The notes under the pieces were generated by a model. The model saw nothing but the letters and a program-made list of their open reading frames with translations, searched no databases and was not told the DNA's origin. 64,000 bases of DNA from Streptomyces sp. STR69 (GTDB lineage Bacteria > Actinomycetota > Actinomycetes > Streptomycetales > Streptomycetaceae), in NCBI RefSeq assembly GCF_024519455.1, contig NZ_JALJRY010000003.1:383675-447674 (forward strand). The letters run 5' to 3'. The translations under genes were made by a program, and so were the position numbers. Below, one piece after another: positions 12,329-23,730 of the stretch (position 1 is the stretch's first letter; every line of letters starts with the position of its first letter).

Positions 12329-13663
12329 ATGGGGGACGAGACGTTAGGCATCATCCTGGCGGGAGGCCGGGGCGAACGCGCCAAGCCGCTCACCCTCGCC
12401 TCGTCCGACTACATCCGCAGCAAGGCCCTCATCCCGTTCGTCGGCCGGTCCGTCGTCGAATGGCTCGTCGAGTCCTGCCGTGACCAGGGCATCCGCCGCT
12501 TCTACGTGATCGCCCAGGGTGCCGAGAACCACAGCCAGATCAAGCTCGTGCTCGGCCACGGCGAACGGTTCGGCGTGGAGATCCACTACTCCCGCGCCCG
12601 GCTCGACCGCTACAACGTCGGCTCCGGCGCCGCCACCCTGCACAACCTCGAACAGTGGGACCTGACGGGCCGCGCCCTGGTGCTGCCCGTGGACTCCGTC
12701 TTCGAGTTCGACCTCAACACGCTGGTCGACACGCACGACGCCGCCGACGCCGTCGTGACCGTCGCCACGGTCGGCCGTACCCCCGAGGAGATCGCCGGCA
12801 AGTACGGCGTGATGCAGACCTCCTCGGACGGACTGGTCGCCGGATTCCTGGAGAAGCCCGATCTGGACCGTGTCCACCGCGTCTTCCCCGAGACCTCGCT
12901 GCCCGGCTCCCGCAGCACCCTGCCCACCAACGCCGGGATGTACCTGGTCGACTGCGGCCGGCTGCGGCTCGCCGCGCGCAACCCCGAGATGATCCGGCTC
13001 GCCCACCAGCGCCTCGACTGGGGCGGCGACCTGCTGCCCTGGCTGGTCGGGCGCGGACTGCCGGTCGCGGTCGCCCCCATCGACCGGCTCGGCGACCTCG
13101 GCAGCATCCCCGACTACCTCGCCACCCTCGGTGACGTGCTCGGCGGCCACTACCGCCGGATGAACCAGGCCATGGGCGAACCGACCAGTACCGACCCGCG
13201 GTACTGGATCCACGAGTCCAGCCTGCGCACCAAGGACAGCGTGACCGGCACCACCCTGGCCCAGAAGATCTCCGAGGGCAGTGTCGTCATCGGCCCCGCC
13301 GTCCGCATCGGGCGCAACGCCGAGATCGGTCCCGGAGTGAAGCTGCGGTTCAGCGACATCGGCGACGGCGTCGACGTGGACGAGGGCGCCCGGCTGAGCC
13401 GGACGGCGATCGGCGACGGCGCCGTCGTCGGGCCGTACGCCCGTATCACCGACTCGTACGTCGGCCCGCTGGCGCGGGTGCACTCCGAGCGGGACAACCC
13501 GGTCCGGCTGCTGCATTCCGCGATCGGCGAGGCCGCCGACCTGCGTCCCGGCACCCGGCTGACCGGGGTGAGCGTGTACCCGCGGCTGCGGGTGCCCGCC
13601 GTCACCGGCCTGCCCACCGGCACCCATCTGACCAGCTCCGACGACATCCTGCACTGGATCTGA
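12329..13663 (+). CDS. GlgC-like sugar-1-phosphate nucleotidyltransferase with beta-helix domain
   Basis: The 444-residue protein has an N-terminal nucleotidyltransferase domain (about 1-280) with the family loop IILAGGRGERAKPLT, a following SKALIPFVG lysine, LPVDSVFEFDLN, KYGVMQTSSDGLVAGFLEKP and NAGMYLVDCG. The C-terminal left-handed beta-helix (about 310-440) shows isoleucine/valine hexad repeats (VVIGPAVRIGRNAEIGPGVK). Closest in plan to ADP-glucose pyrophosphorylase, but the PxT loop and overall wording diverge from GlgC, so sugar and nucleotide are uncertain. Leu6 is a TTA codon (12344-12346), implying bldA-dependent translation. First gene of a tight operon with an SDR, GlgX and an AGE/STAS protein. 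Confidence 0.85.
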   Translation: MGDETLGIILAGGRGERAKPLTLASSDYIRSKALIPFVGRSVVEWLVESCRDQGIRRFYVIAQGAENHSQIKLVLGHGERFGVEIHYSRARLDRYNVGSGAATLHNLEQWDLTGRALVLPVDSVFEFDLNTLVDTHDAADAVVTVATVGRTPEEIAGKYGVMQTSSDGLVAGFLEKPDLDRVHRVFPETSLPGSRSTLPTNAGMYLVDCGRLRLAARNPEMIRLAHQRLDWGGDLLPWLVGRGLPVAVAPIDRLGDLGSIPDYLATLGDVLGGHYRRMNQAMGEPTSTDPRYWIHESSLRTKDSVTGTTLAQKISEGSVVIGPAVRIGRNAEIGPGVKLRFSDIGDGVDVDEGARLSRTAIGDGAVVGPYARITDSYVGPLARVHSERDNPVRLLHSAIGEAADLRPGTRLTGVSVYPRLRVPAVTGLPTGTHLTSSDDILHWI

Positions 13664-13722
13664 GCGCGCCCCGCCAACTCCCCCGCCCTTTCCGGCTCTT
13701 CCGCAGCCCCGTGGAGATCTCG

Positions 13723-14433
13723 ATGGACAGCCCGATCGCAGTCATAGGAGGAACCGGCCGAGTCGGCCGGCTCGTCGCCCGTCAACTGCTCGCCCGCGGC
13801 GAGAGCGTGCGGGTCATCGGCCGCAGCACTCAGCGCGCCCGGCGGCACAATCCGCCGCAGGCACAGTTCTTCGCGGCCGACGTACGCGCCCCCGCCACCG
13901 TCCGCACACCCCTGCACGGCTGTTCGGCGGTCGTCTACATCGTGGAACCGGGCACCGACGACGCCGGTCCCGACAGCCCCGAGACCACCCTGCACACCGG
14001 GGTCCGCCATGTCCTGGACGCCCTGCTCGCCGCCTCCGGCAGCCCGCACTTCGTGCTGGTCAGCCAGCGCCATGTGACCCGCCGCGACCACCCGATGAAC
14101 GCCTACGGCCGGATGCTGGACTGGCGGCTGGCCGGCGAGAACGCGGTCCGCTCCTCCGGGCTGCCGTACACGGTGATCCGCCCGGGCTGGCTGACGGACG
14201 AGCCCGGCCACGGCCATCTGCACCTGGAGCAGGGCGATGTCGGCGACGGCCGCGTGGCCCGCCCGCATGTGGCCGACGCCTGCGTCGAGGCGCTGTACTC
14301 GCCCGCCGCCCGGGGCGTGACCTTCGAGATGCGCAGCGAGGTGGGACCGGGCGCCGGCTCCCCGCCCTGGGACGAACTGTTCACCGGCCTCCGCGCCGAC
14401 ACTCCGACCGCGGCCCGGGCCGCACTCGCCTGA
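13723..14433 (+). CDS. NAD(P)-binding SDR/NmrA-like protein
   Basis: A 236-residue atypical short-chain dehydrogenase starts at ATG 13723 (GGAG six bases upstream). It has the Rossmann motif VIGGTGRVGRLVARQLL, the NADP-preferring VRVIGRS turn, and a C-terminal YTVIRPGWLTDEPGH as in NmrA/YwnB-type proteins. The classical Tyr-x-x-x-Lys pair is not evident; YGRMLDWRLAGE occupies that position, so it may be a binding protein or isomerase rather than a redox enzyme. Second gene of the operon; it ends two bases before the GTG start of glgX. Confidence 0.8.
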   Translation: MDSPIAVIGGTGRVGRLVARQLLARGESVRVIGRSTQRARRHNPPQAQFFAADVRAPATVRTPLHGCSAVVYIVEPGTDDAGPDSPETTLHTGVRHVLDALLAASGSPHFVLVSQRHVTRRDHPMNAYGRMLDWRLAGENAVRSSGLPYTVIRPGWLTDEPGHGHLHLEQGDVGDGRVARPHVADACVEALYSPAARGVTFEMRSEVGPGAGSPPWDELFTGLRADTPTAARAALA

Positions 14434-14435
14434 GG

Positions 14436-16631
<2,196 letters not shown>

Positions 16632-16632
16632 G

Positions 16633-18792
16633 ATGAGTGCACCTGCGCAACGACGCATCAACTCCGACACGCTCGCCGGCTACATCACCTACTACAGCCC
16701 GACCGGCCGCCGCTTCGGCCTGCGCACCTCGGACGAACGGGAGTTCACGGTCCACCTGCCCGCGAACGCGGTCTCGCGCATCGTCCGCAACCTCGGCGAC
16801 GACTACCGCGACACCACCGCCGACACCGTCGACATGCTGGCCGAGGGCCGCTACGTCTTCGCGTACGGCATCCTCTACGAGTGGGAGGGCGGCTCCCGGT
16901 TCGAGGCCAAGGAGATCACCTTCCCGGAGGAGACCCGCGGCCAGTACGTCTTCGAGCACCCGAACTGGTGGGTCCAACAGGCCACCGCCATCGCCGACTT
17001 CTATCTGCGCGGCCACTTCCCCGACGGCGTGTACGACTGGCGCGGGTTCCGCACCCATCTCACGCTCAGCGGCACCCATCTGCCGGACTTCGCCGGCGCG
17101 GACGTACGCCAGGAGACCGACACCATCTCCCGGCTGGTCTACGGCCTGGCCACGGCGTATCTGCTGACCGGCAAGGACCGCTTCCTGGAGGCGGCCGAGG
17201 CAGGCACCGAGTATCTGCGCGAGCACATGCGGGTGGACGACACCGCCGACGGGATCACCTACTGGTACCACGGCGTCGACATCACGTCCTCCGGCCACCG
17301 TCCGGTCTTCGCCTCGGAGTTCGGCGACGACTTCGACGCCATCCCGATGTACGAGCAGATCTACGCGCTCGCCGGTCCCACCCAGACGTTCCGCATCACC
17401 GGCGACCCGCGGATCCTGCAGGACATCGACCGGACGGTCGAGCTGTTCCAGAAGTACTTCCGCGACCCCGTGCGCGGTGGGTTCTTCTCGCACCTCGACC
17501 CGATCACCCTGGACCCGAACGCCGACTCGCTCGGCCGCAACCGGTCCCGCAAGAACTGGAACTCGGTCGGCGACCACGCCCCGGCGTATCTGATCAACGC
17601 CTTTCTGGCGACGGGCCGTTCGGACTTCGCCGCGCTGCTGGAGGAGACCGCGGACACCATCGTGGAGCGGTTCCCGGACGAGCCGAACAGCCCCTTCGTG
17701 CAGGAGCGGTTCCACGCCGACTGGAGTCCGGACCGGACCTGGGGCTGGCAGCAGGACCGGGCCGTCGTCGGCCACAACCTGAAGATCGCCTGGAACCTGA
17801 CCCGCATCAAGTCCCTGCACGACAAGCCCGAGTACGCCACGACCGCCGAGCGCATCGCCGAGATCATGCCGGCGGTGGGCAGCGACGGGCTGCGCGGCGG
17901 CTGGCTGGACGTGGTCGAGCGGCAGCCCGACCCGGACAGCGGCATCCACCGCATGGTGTGGCACGACCGCAAGGCCTGGTGGCAGCAGGAACAGGCGATC
18001 CTCGCCTATCTGATCCTGGCCGGCACCACCGGCGACCCGGAGCAGCTGCGGCTGGCGCGCGAGGCGGCGGCGTTCTACAACGCCTTCTTCCTCGACTGCC
18101 AGGACGGCGGCGTCTACTTCAACGTGCTGGCGAACGGCATCCCGTACCTGCTGGGCACCGAACGCCTCAAGGGCAGCCACGCGATGGCCGGTTACCACGC
18201 GCTGGAGCTGTGCTACCTGTCGGCCGCCTACACCGGGCTGCTGCTCAGCGACGACCCGGTCACCCTGCACTTCAAGCCGCGACCGGAGGACCTGCCGGGC
18301 CGGGTGCTGCGGGTGGCGCCGGATCTGCTGCCGGCCGGTTCGGTGGAGCTGACCCGGGTGTGGGTCGACGACCAGCCGTACCACAACTTCGACGGCAAGG
18401 ACCTGACGGTCGTACTCCCGCGCGGCGACGAACCGGTGCGCGTACGCGTCGAGTTGGAGCCGGCCACGATGCGGCTGCGGATGCGCACCTCGTTCGACGG
18501 CGGCACCGCGCACGTCAGCTGCCACGGCGTGATCGACGCGACCGAACTGGGCAAGTTCCGCCGTGTCCTGGCCGAGGTCATGGCCGCGGCCCCGCAGCGC
18601 GTGGAGTTCCATCTGTGCGAGGTCGGGGGCATGTGCCGGCCCGCCATCAACGAGCTGCTGTTCCAGCGCACCAAGGCGGGTCTGGACGTCGACTTCGTCA
18701 TCGTGGGCTGCGCGCTGCCGGACGTGGCGGACGCGCTGCTCGCCACGGACGCCTTCCTGCTGGCTGGGGGTGACGAGTGCAACCATGAATGA
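16633..18792 (+). CDS. AGE-family epimerase-like protein fused to a C-terminal STAS-like domain
   Basis: A 719-residue protein. Residues about 1-110 form a beta-rich domain (GYITYYSPTGRRFGLRTSDE). Residues about 110-600 are an (alpha/alpha)6 barrel of the N-acylglucosamine 2-epimerase family, with DWRGFRTHLTLSGTHLPDFA, GLATAYLLTGKDRFLEAA, WGWQQDRAVVGHNLKIAWNL (His of the family active site) and WWQQEQAILAYL. Residues about 615-715 read as a STAS-like domain (VSCHGVIDATELGKFRRVL). The AGE-STAS union is unusual; STAS domains normally act in regulation or protein binding. Reaction and sugar are unknown, but GlgX and a nucleotidyltransferase in the operon suggest an alpha-glucan-derived sugar. 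Its stop overlaps the next start (ATGAATGA). Confidence 0.8.
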   Translation: MSAPAQRRINSDTLAGYITYYSPTGRRFGLRTSDEREFTVHLPANAVSRIVRNLGDDYRDTTADTVDMLAEGRYVFAYGILYEWEGGSRFEAKEITFPEETRGQYVFEHPNWWVQQATAIADFYLRGHFPDGVYDWRGFRTHLTLSGTHLPDFAGADVRQETDTISRLVYGLATAYLLTGKDRFLEAAEAGTEYLREHMRVDDTADGITYWYHGVDITSSGHRPVFASEFGDDFDAIPMYEQIYALAGPTQTFRITGDPRILQDIDRTVELFQKYFRDPVRGGFFSHLDPITLDPNADSLGRNRSRKNWNSVGDHAPAYLINAFLATGRSDFAALLEETADTIVERFPDEPNSPFVQERFHADWSPDRTWGWQQDRAVVGHNLKIAWNLTRIKSLHDKPEYATTAERIAEIMPAVGSDGLRGGWLDVVERQPDPDSGIHRMVWHDRKAWWQQEQAILAYLILAGTTGDPEQLRLAREAAAFYNAFFLDCQDGGVYFNVLANGIPYLLGTERLKGSHAMAGYHALELCYLSAAYTGLLLSDDPVTLHFKPRPEDLPGRVLRVAPDLLPAGSVELTRVWVDDQPYHNFDGKDLTVVLPRGDEPVRVRVELEPATMRLRMRTSFDGGTAHVSCHGVIDATELGKFRRVLAEVMAAAPQRVEFHLCEVGGMCRPAINELLFQRTKAGLDVDFVIVGCALPDVADALLATDAFLLAGGDECNHE

Positions 18793-20002
18793 CCTCGCGA
18801 CGATCACCCTCCCATTACCCCCGATGCGCACCCCGGGGGCACCGCCGGGCACCTCCCCGGGTCTCCCCGCCTACTGCCGCGAGCTGTTCGGCGACTTCAC
18901 CCGCGCCGACCAGCGGCGCTGGGGGGAGGTCTATGTGCGCGGGCTGCTGGACGTGCCCGGGCGCAAGACACCCGCCCGGATCTCCGAGCAGGTGCTCGGG
19001 AAGCGGGCCGTGCAGCAGATCCAGCAGTTCGTGAACCAGAGTCCGTGGGCGTCCGCTCCCGTGCGGGGGCGGCTCGCCCGGCAGGTGGTGCGGGCCTTCC
19101 GCGCCGAGGCCTGGTCCGTCGACGAGGTCGTCTTCGCCAAGAACGGCGACCGGTCGGTGGGCGTCGCCCGCCAGTACGCCGCCTCCCAGGAACGGACGGT
19201 GAACTGCCAACTGGCGCTCGCCGCCTCGCTGGTGGGCCAGGCGGGCGGGGTCCCGGTGAACTGGCGGCTGCTGCTGCCGGCCCGCTGGGACCGGGACGAG
19301 CGACTGCGCGGCCAGGCCCATGTGCCGACCCAGGAACGGTGCAGGCCGCGCTGGAGCTACGTACTGGAAGCGCTCGACGAGATGCTCGACGAGTGGTCGC
19401 TCGAACCGCTGCCGGTGCTGGCCGACTGGCGCTGCGAGAGCGACCCGGACCCGCTGCTGCGCGGTCTGGAGGCGCGCGGCCTGGGCTATCTCGTCCAGGC
19501 GGCGCCGCACACCCCGGTCCTGCTGCCCCGGCGGCAGGCCGCCGCCCCCGGGACGCGCGGCACGCTCGCCGAACTCGCCGCGCACGCGGCGCGCCACGGT
19601 GAGCGGGCCTCGGTGACCTGGCACGACCCGGTGACCGAACGCATGCGGCACTCGGAGTTCGTGACCGGCCCGGTGCTGCTGCGCGCGGACCCGGCCGCGG
19701 GCACACTCCCCCGGCCGCGTCTCCTGCTCGCGGACTGGCCCTACGGCCGCTCCCGGCCGCGCGCCTACTGGCTGACGAACCTCCCGGCCCGCCGGCTGGC
19801 GGAGATCGTGCCGCTGGCTCAGTTGCGGCGGTTCGCGGAAGGGGCGCTCGGCCGGATGCACGAGGAGTTCGGGCTCGGCGACTTCGAGGGCCGCTCCTTC
19901 CGGGGCTGGCACCACCATGTGACGCTGGCCTCGGCCGCGCTCGGCTACGACATGGTGCGCCAGCAGGCGGACGAGAGAGCCCTGAGCCGCCCGCGTGCCT
20001 GA
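18785..20002 (+). CDS. IS701-type transposase-like protein, probably domesticated
   Basis: The 405-residue protein keeps the full IS701/DDE_5 plan: SVDEVVFAKNGDRSVGVARQ (first Asp; the usual VDDTGF is altered), VNWRLLLPARWD, LEPLPVLADWRCES (second Asp) and HEEFGLGDFEGRSFRGWHHH (Glu region). Its ATG overlaps the AGE/STAS stop, so translation is coupled, and a TTA codon lies at codon 11 (18815-18817). I see no flanking terminal inverted repeats or target duplication. Together these suggest a transposase-derived operon gene rather than a resident IS. Catalytic competence is doubtful at the first motif. Confidence 0.8.
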   Translation: MNDLATITLPLPPMRTPGAPPGTSPGLPAYCRELFGDFTRADQRRWGEVYVRGLLDVPGRKTPARISEQVLGKRAVQQIQQFVNQSPWASAPVRGRLARQVVRAFRAEAWSVDEVVFAKNGDRSVGVARQYAASQERTVNCQLALAASLVGQAGGVPVNWRLLLPARWDRDERLRGQAHVPTQERCRPRWSYVLEALDEMLDEWSLEPLPVLADWRCESDPDPLLRGLEARGLGYLVQAAPHTPVLLPRRQAAAPGTRGTLAELAAHAARHGERASVTWHDPVTERMRHSEFVTGPVLLRADPAAGTLPRPRLLLADWPYGRSRPRAYWLTNLPARRLAEIVPLAQLRRFAEGALGRMHEEFGLGDFEGRSFRGWHHHVTLASAALGYDMVRQQADERALSRPRA

Positions 20003-20017
20003 GCCAGCGCCTCACGA

Positions 20018-20049
20018 CGGCCCCGTACGGATACGTCCGTACGGGGCCG
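20018..20049. terminator. Perfect 14-bp hairpin ending the sugar operon
   Basis: CGGCCCCGTACGGA pairs with TCCGTACGGGGCCG around the tetraloop TACG. It lies 16 bases after the IS701-like stop and 9 bases before the stop of the convergent peptide-binding protein gene, so it can serve both strands. Confidence 0.85.
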
Positions 20050-20057
20050 CCGTGCGC

Positions 20058-21746
20058 TCACTTCTGCCAGCCGACCTTGCTGAAGTCGACGTCGCCGAGT
20101 CCCGGCACCCCGTAGTTGGCGAGGCCCTTGCGCACGGCGAGGATCTGCGGTCGCTGGTAGAGCTCGATGTCGTGGCCGAGCCGCCAGATCTCGGCGTCCG
20201 CCCGGTCGTAGAGCCGCTCGGCGGTCCGTTCGTCGAGGGCGCCGACGGCCTGGCCGAGGAGCTGGTCCACCCGCGCCGAGCCGACCCCGCCGTAGTTCTG
20301 GAAGGGCTGTCCCGCCTCGGGGCGGCGGTAGATGGCGTAGGCGGAGCTCGGGTAGGTCAGGCCGGTGAACCGGAAGATGGCGAGGTCGAAGTTGCCCTTC
20401 TCCAGGTACTGCGGCGCGTAGGCGGACGCGGGCACCTTCTGGATGTCGACCCGGACGCCGGCCTGGGCCAGCATGTGCTGGACGAGCTGGGCCAGGTCCT
20501 CGCCGAGCCGGTTGGTGCCCTCGCTGAGCACGAAGCGGAGGGTGAGGCTGCGGCCGTTCTTGACGCGGATCTTCCCCGCGCCGGGACTCTTCCAGCCGGC
20601 GGCGTCCAGGGCCTTTTCGGCGGCCTTGAGGTCGTAGGTGCCGTAGGGCCTGGAGTTGTCGGCGTATCCGGGCTGGTTGGTCATGAAGAAGTGGTTGCCG
20701 AGCAACGGCACCTTGACCGGGAGGCCTTCGGCGGCGACGTCGGCCAACGCGGTGCGGTCGACGGCCTGTTGGACCGCGTTGCGTACCGCCTGGTCGGCAA
20801 GCGGGCCGCCCGCGCCGTTGAGGGTGATGTGCACCTCGTCCCAGGCGGAGCCGATGCGGATCTCGCTGTCCCGCGCGTTCTTCAACTGCGCGTAGGCCTC
20901 GCTGGTGGCCGCGTTGACCACGTCGACCTCGCCGTTCAGGAAGGCCTGCAGGGCGGCGTCGGCGTCGAGGACGCGGAAGACGATCCGGTCCAGTCTGGGT
21001 TTCGTGCCCCACCAGCGGGGGTCAGGGACGAGGGTGAGAGTCTGCGCTGTCCGGTCGACCGAGTCGAGTTTGAACGGGCCCGCGCTGATGGGCAGTTGAC
21101 CCTGCCAGCCGGAGTTGAAGCGCTGCGGGGTGTCGTAGGCGGCGGCCGGGAAGAGCGGGGTGAACAGCCTGCGCCAGTCGGCGTACGGCTGCTTGAAGGT
21201 GACCCGCACCTCGTGGGCGCCGGCTCCCTGGCGTACGTCGGCGATACGGTCGTAGCCGCTGGTGTCGGCGACCAGGTAGCGCTGGTCGGCGCCGCCGAGC
21301 GCGTGCCACTGGGCGGCGAAGTCCCGCCAGCCCAGGGCCGTTCCGTCGGACCAGCGGGCCTTCGGGTTGAGCCGGTAGGTGACGACCTGGGGCGAGGTGC
21401 CGGTGACGGACGCGGAGAGCAGGTACTCCGGCACCGCGTGCGGGACGCCCTTGGCGTCGCGGGCGAAGAGCCGGGGCTCGGTCATGCTGTCGACGGTCCA
21501 CACGTCGTCCAGGGCGCCGTCGACGTGGTCGAAGTTGAACTGCGTGATCATCTGCGCCATCGGCAGGGTCAGCGTGCCGCCCGATCGGAGGGCGTCCGCG
21601 GGCTGGGCGTTGATGTCGTAGGTGCCGTAGGTCGGCAGCGCCGGACGGCGGACGGTGCCGGGGGGACCGGAGCAGCCGGCCACGCCGAGGAGGACGAGCG
21701 TACACACCAGCGAGCGCGCGAGCCTGCCCCGTAATCGCTCCACCAC
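20058..21746 (-). CDS. Oligopeptide ABC transporter substrate-binding lipoprotein (SBP family 5)
   Basis: About 562 residues. The GTG at 21746 follows GGGAGG by six bases, which favours it over the ATG/GTG further up. It has a signal sequence with lipobox LLGVAGC, then a family-5 fold: LNPKARWSDGTALGWRDFAA (the PxWSDG signature), FKQPYADWRRLFTP, ISAGPFKLDS and QAVRNAVQQAVDR. It should capture peptides at the cell surface for the permeases encoded divergently at 21857. Codon 5 is TTA, so translation should depend on the bldA tRNA. In this respect it resembles BldK-type peptide importers tied to development; homology to BldK itself is not shown. Confidence 0.92.
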   Translation of the reverse strand: MVERLRGRLARSLVCTLVLLGVAGCSGPPGTVRRPALPTYGTYDINAQPADALRSGGTLTLPMAQMITQFNFDHVDGALDDVWTVDSMTEPRLFARDAKGVPHAVPEYLLSASVTGTSPQVVTYRLNPKARWSDGTALGWRDFAAQWHALGGADQRYLVADTSGYDRIADVRQGAGAHEVRVTFKQPYADWRRLFTPLFPAAAYDTPQRFNSGWQGQLPISAGPFKLDSVDRTAQTLTLVPDPRWWGTKPRLDRIVFRVLDADAALQAFLNGEVDVVNAATSEAYAQLKNARDSEIRIGSAWDEVHITLNGAGGPLADQAVRNAVQQAVDRTALADVAAEGLPVKVPLLGNHFFMTNQPGYADNSRPYGTYDLKAAEKALDAAGWKSPGAGKIRVKNGRSLTLRFVLSEGTNRLGEDLAQLVQHMLAQAGVRVDIQKVPASAYAPQYLEKGNFDLAIFRFTGLTYPSSAYAIYRRPEAGQPFQNYGGVGSARVDQLLGQAVGALDERTAERLYDRADAEIWRLGHDIELYQRPQILAVRKGLANYGVPGLGDVDFSKVGWQK

Positions 21747-21856
21747 GCGGCCCTCCCAGTACGGACGAACCGTCAACTGCCCGAACTGTCCTGCGCATTA
21801 CGGAGCCGGAGCTTAACATCACGATGTGTCACCCACATGAAGCGGAACGAGGGCCC

Positions 21857-22840
21857 ATGCTCTCCCTGATCCTCAGGCGCCTGGTCCACTGCACGATCCT
21901 CTTCCTGACCTCCGTCGTCCTCACCTACGCGCTCGCCTCGACCGCGCTCGATCCGCGCGCCTACTTCGAGGGCCGCCAGCCGCCCCCGCCGGCCCGGGTC
22001 GTCGACGCGGAGCTGTCCCGGCTGGGCATGGACGACCGCGCTCCGCTGCCGGAGCGCTTCGCGCACTGGGCGGGGCGGGCCGTCCACGGCGACCTGGGCC
22101 GGACCATCGACGGGGAGTCGGTGAACGCCGAGTTCGGCCGCCGGGTCGGGGTGTCGGTGCGGCTGCTGCTGATCGGCACCCTGGTGGGTACGGCGGTGGG
22201 GGTACTGGCCGGGGTGTGGGGGGCGGTCCGCCACGGCCGGCCGGGCGACCGGATCCTGACGGTGTTCTCGTTCGCGGTGCTGTGCGTGCCCACGTTCGTG
22301 CTGGCGCTGCTGCTGAAGACCGGGGCGCTGGCGGTCAACCGGGCCGCCGGTAGCCAGGTCATCCTCTACACGGGCGAGCACACACCGGGTCTGCAGGGCG
22401 ACTGGACCGTCCAACTGCGGGACACGGCCGCCCACTTGCTGCTGCCGGCGATCTGTGTGGCGATCCCCGCGATCGCCTCCTACAGCCGCTACCAGCGCGC
22501 CGCCACCCTCGACGTCCTGGGCGCCGACCATCTGCGCACCGCCCGGGCCAAGGGGCTCACCCCGGGCCGTGCGCTGCTGCGGCACGGGCTGCGGATCTCG
22601 CTCGTCCCGGTGTCGGTGTTCTTCGCCTACGGGATGCTGGCCCTGTTCACCGGAGCGGTGTTCACCGAGGCGGTCTTCGGCTGGCCCGGCATGGGCAGTT
22701 GGCTCGTCGACTCGGTGCAGAAGGGCGACGTGAACTCGGTGGTGGCCGTCAACATCTTCGCCGCGGCCGTGGTCCTGCTCGCCGGGCTGCTCGCCGACGT
22801 CCTGCACGCACTGCTCGATCCCCGGGTACGGCAGCCATGA
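21857..22840 (+). CDS. Oligopeptide ABC transporter permease (OppB type)
   Basis: The 327-residue integral membrane protein starts at ATG 21857 after GAGGG; an earlier in-frame ATG lacks a site. It has the OppB N-terminal helix ILRRLVHCTILFLTSVVLTY, then five more helices, and the cytoplasmic EAA-like loop DHLRTARAKGLTPGRALLRHG that contacts the ATPase. The C-terminal AVFTEAVFGWPGMGSW is family-typical. Its stop overlaps the next start (ATGA). It forms the channel with the following permease, fed by the divergent lipoprotein. Confidence 0.92.
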   Translation: MLSLILRRLVHCTILFLTSVVLTYALASTALDPRAYFEGRQPPPPARVVDAELSRLGMDDRAPLPERFAHWAGRAVHGDLGRTIDGESVNAEFGRRVGVSVRLLLIGTLVGTAVGVLAGVWGAVRHGRPGDRILTVFSFAVLCVPTFVLALLLKTGALAVNRAAGSQVILYTGEHTPGLQGDWTVQLRDTAAHLLLPAICVAIPAIASYSRYQRAATLDVLGADHLRTARAKGLTPGRALLRHGLRISLVPVSVFFAYGMLALFTGAVFTEAVFGWPGMGSWLVDSVQKGDVNSVVAVNIFAAAVVLLAGLLADVLHALLDPRVRQP

Positions 22841-23730
22841 GGGGCGGCGGGCGGGGGCGCGTGGTGCTGCGCCGGACGGTACGGCGGCCGGGGGCGCTGT
22901 GCGGGCTCGCGGTCCTGCTGGTCCTGTTCGCCCTGGCGTTCCTCGGGCCGTACATCAGCCCGTGGACGCACACGGACGTCGACTACACCGCGCTGCGGCA
23001 GCCGCCGGACGCGCGGCACTGGATGGGCACCAACCGGATCGGGCAGGACGTCTTCGCCCAGGTGGTGCGGGGACTGCAGAAGTCGCTGCTGATCGGGCTC
23101 CTGGTCGCGGTGTTCTCGACCGGGCTCGCCGCGGTGGTGGGTGCCTGCGCGGGCTACTTCGGCGGCTGGACGGACCGGGTGCTGATGTTCGTCGTGGACC
23201 TCATGCTCGTCCTCCCGGCCTTCCTCGTGCTGTCCGTGGCCGCGCCCCGGCTGCGCGACCGGAGCTGGATCGCGCTGGTCGGGCTGCTGGCGCTGCTGGG
23301 CTGGATGGTCACCGCGCGGGCCGTGCGCGGGATGACCCGGTCGCTGAAAGAGCGTCAGTTCGTGGTGGTGGCACGGCTGATGGGTGTCTCACCGGTTCGG
23401 ATCCTGTGGCGGCACGTGCTGCCGCACACGGCGTCGTTCCTCATCACGGACGCGACGCTGGCCGTGGGCGCGGCGGTGATCAGCGAGACCGGGCTGTCGT
23501 ACTTCGGTCTCGGCGTACAGCCCCCTGACGTGTCCCTCGGCACGCTGATCGCGGACGCGACGGACGTGGCGCTGGTGTATCCGTGGATGTTCTTCTTCCC
23601 CACCGGGCTGCTGATCGCGTTCGTGCTGGCCGTCAACCTCGTCGGCGGTGCGCTGCGGGACGCGCTCGATCCGACGACGGTGGACGCCGTCGCGCCGTCC
23701 CGTACGACGGTGTCGGGGATGTCGCGGTGA
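22837..23730 (+). CDS. Oligopeptide ABC transporter permease (OppC type)
   Basis: The 297-residue permease starts at ATG 22837 within the preceding stop. It shows the OppC hallmarks: an N-terminal helix ending FLGPYISPW, then WMGTNRIGQDVFAQVVRG, and the EAA loop FVVVARLMGVSPVRILWRHVLPH. The C-terminal segment SYFGLGVQPPDVSLGTLIAD is characteristic. Its stop overlaps the GTG of the ATPase gene (GTGA), so the three plus-strand genes are translationally coupled. Confidence 0.92.
   Translation: MRGGGRGRVVLRRTVRRPGALCGLAVLLVLFALAFLGPYISPWTHTDVDYTALRQPPDARHWMGTNRIGQDVFAQVVRGLQKSLLIGLLVAVFSTGLAAVVGACAGYFGGWTDRVLMFVVDLMLVLPAFLVLSVAAPRLRDRSWIALVGLLALLGWMVTARAVRGMTRSLKERQFVVVARLMGVSPVRILWRHVLPHTASFLITDATLAVGAAVISETGLSYFGLGVQPPDVSLGTLIADATDVALVYPWMFFFPTGLLIAFVLAVNLVGGALRDALDPTTVDAVAPSRTTVSGMSR

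Noticed and set aside
18785..20002. A complete IS701 insertion sequence
   Set aside because: No terminal inverted repeats or target duplications are visible, and the start overlaps the upstream gene's stop.
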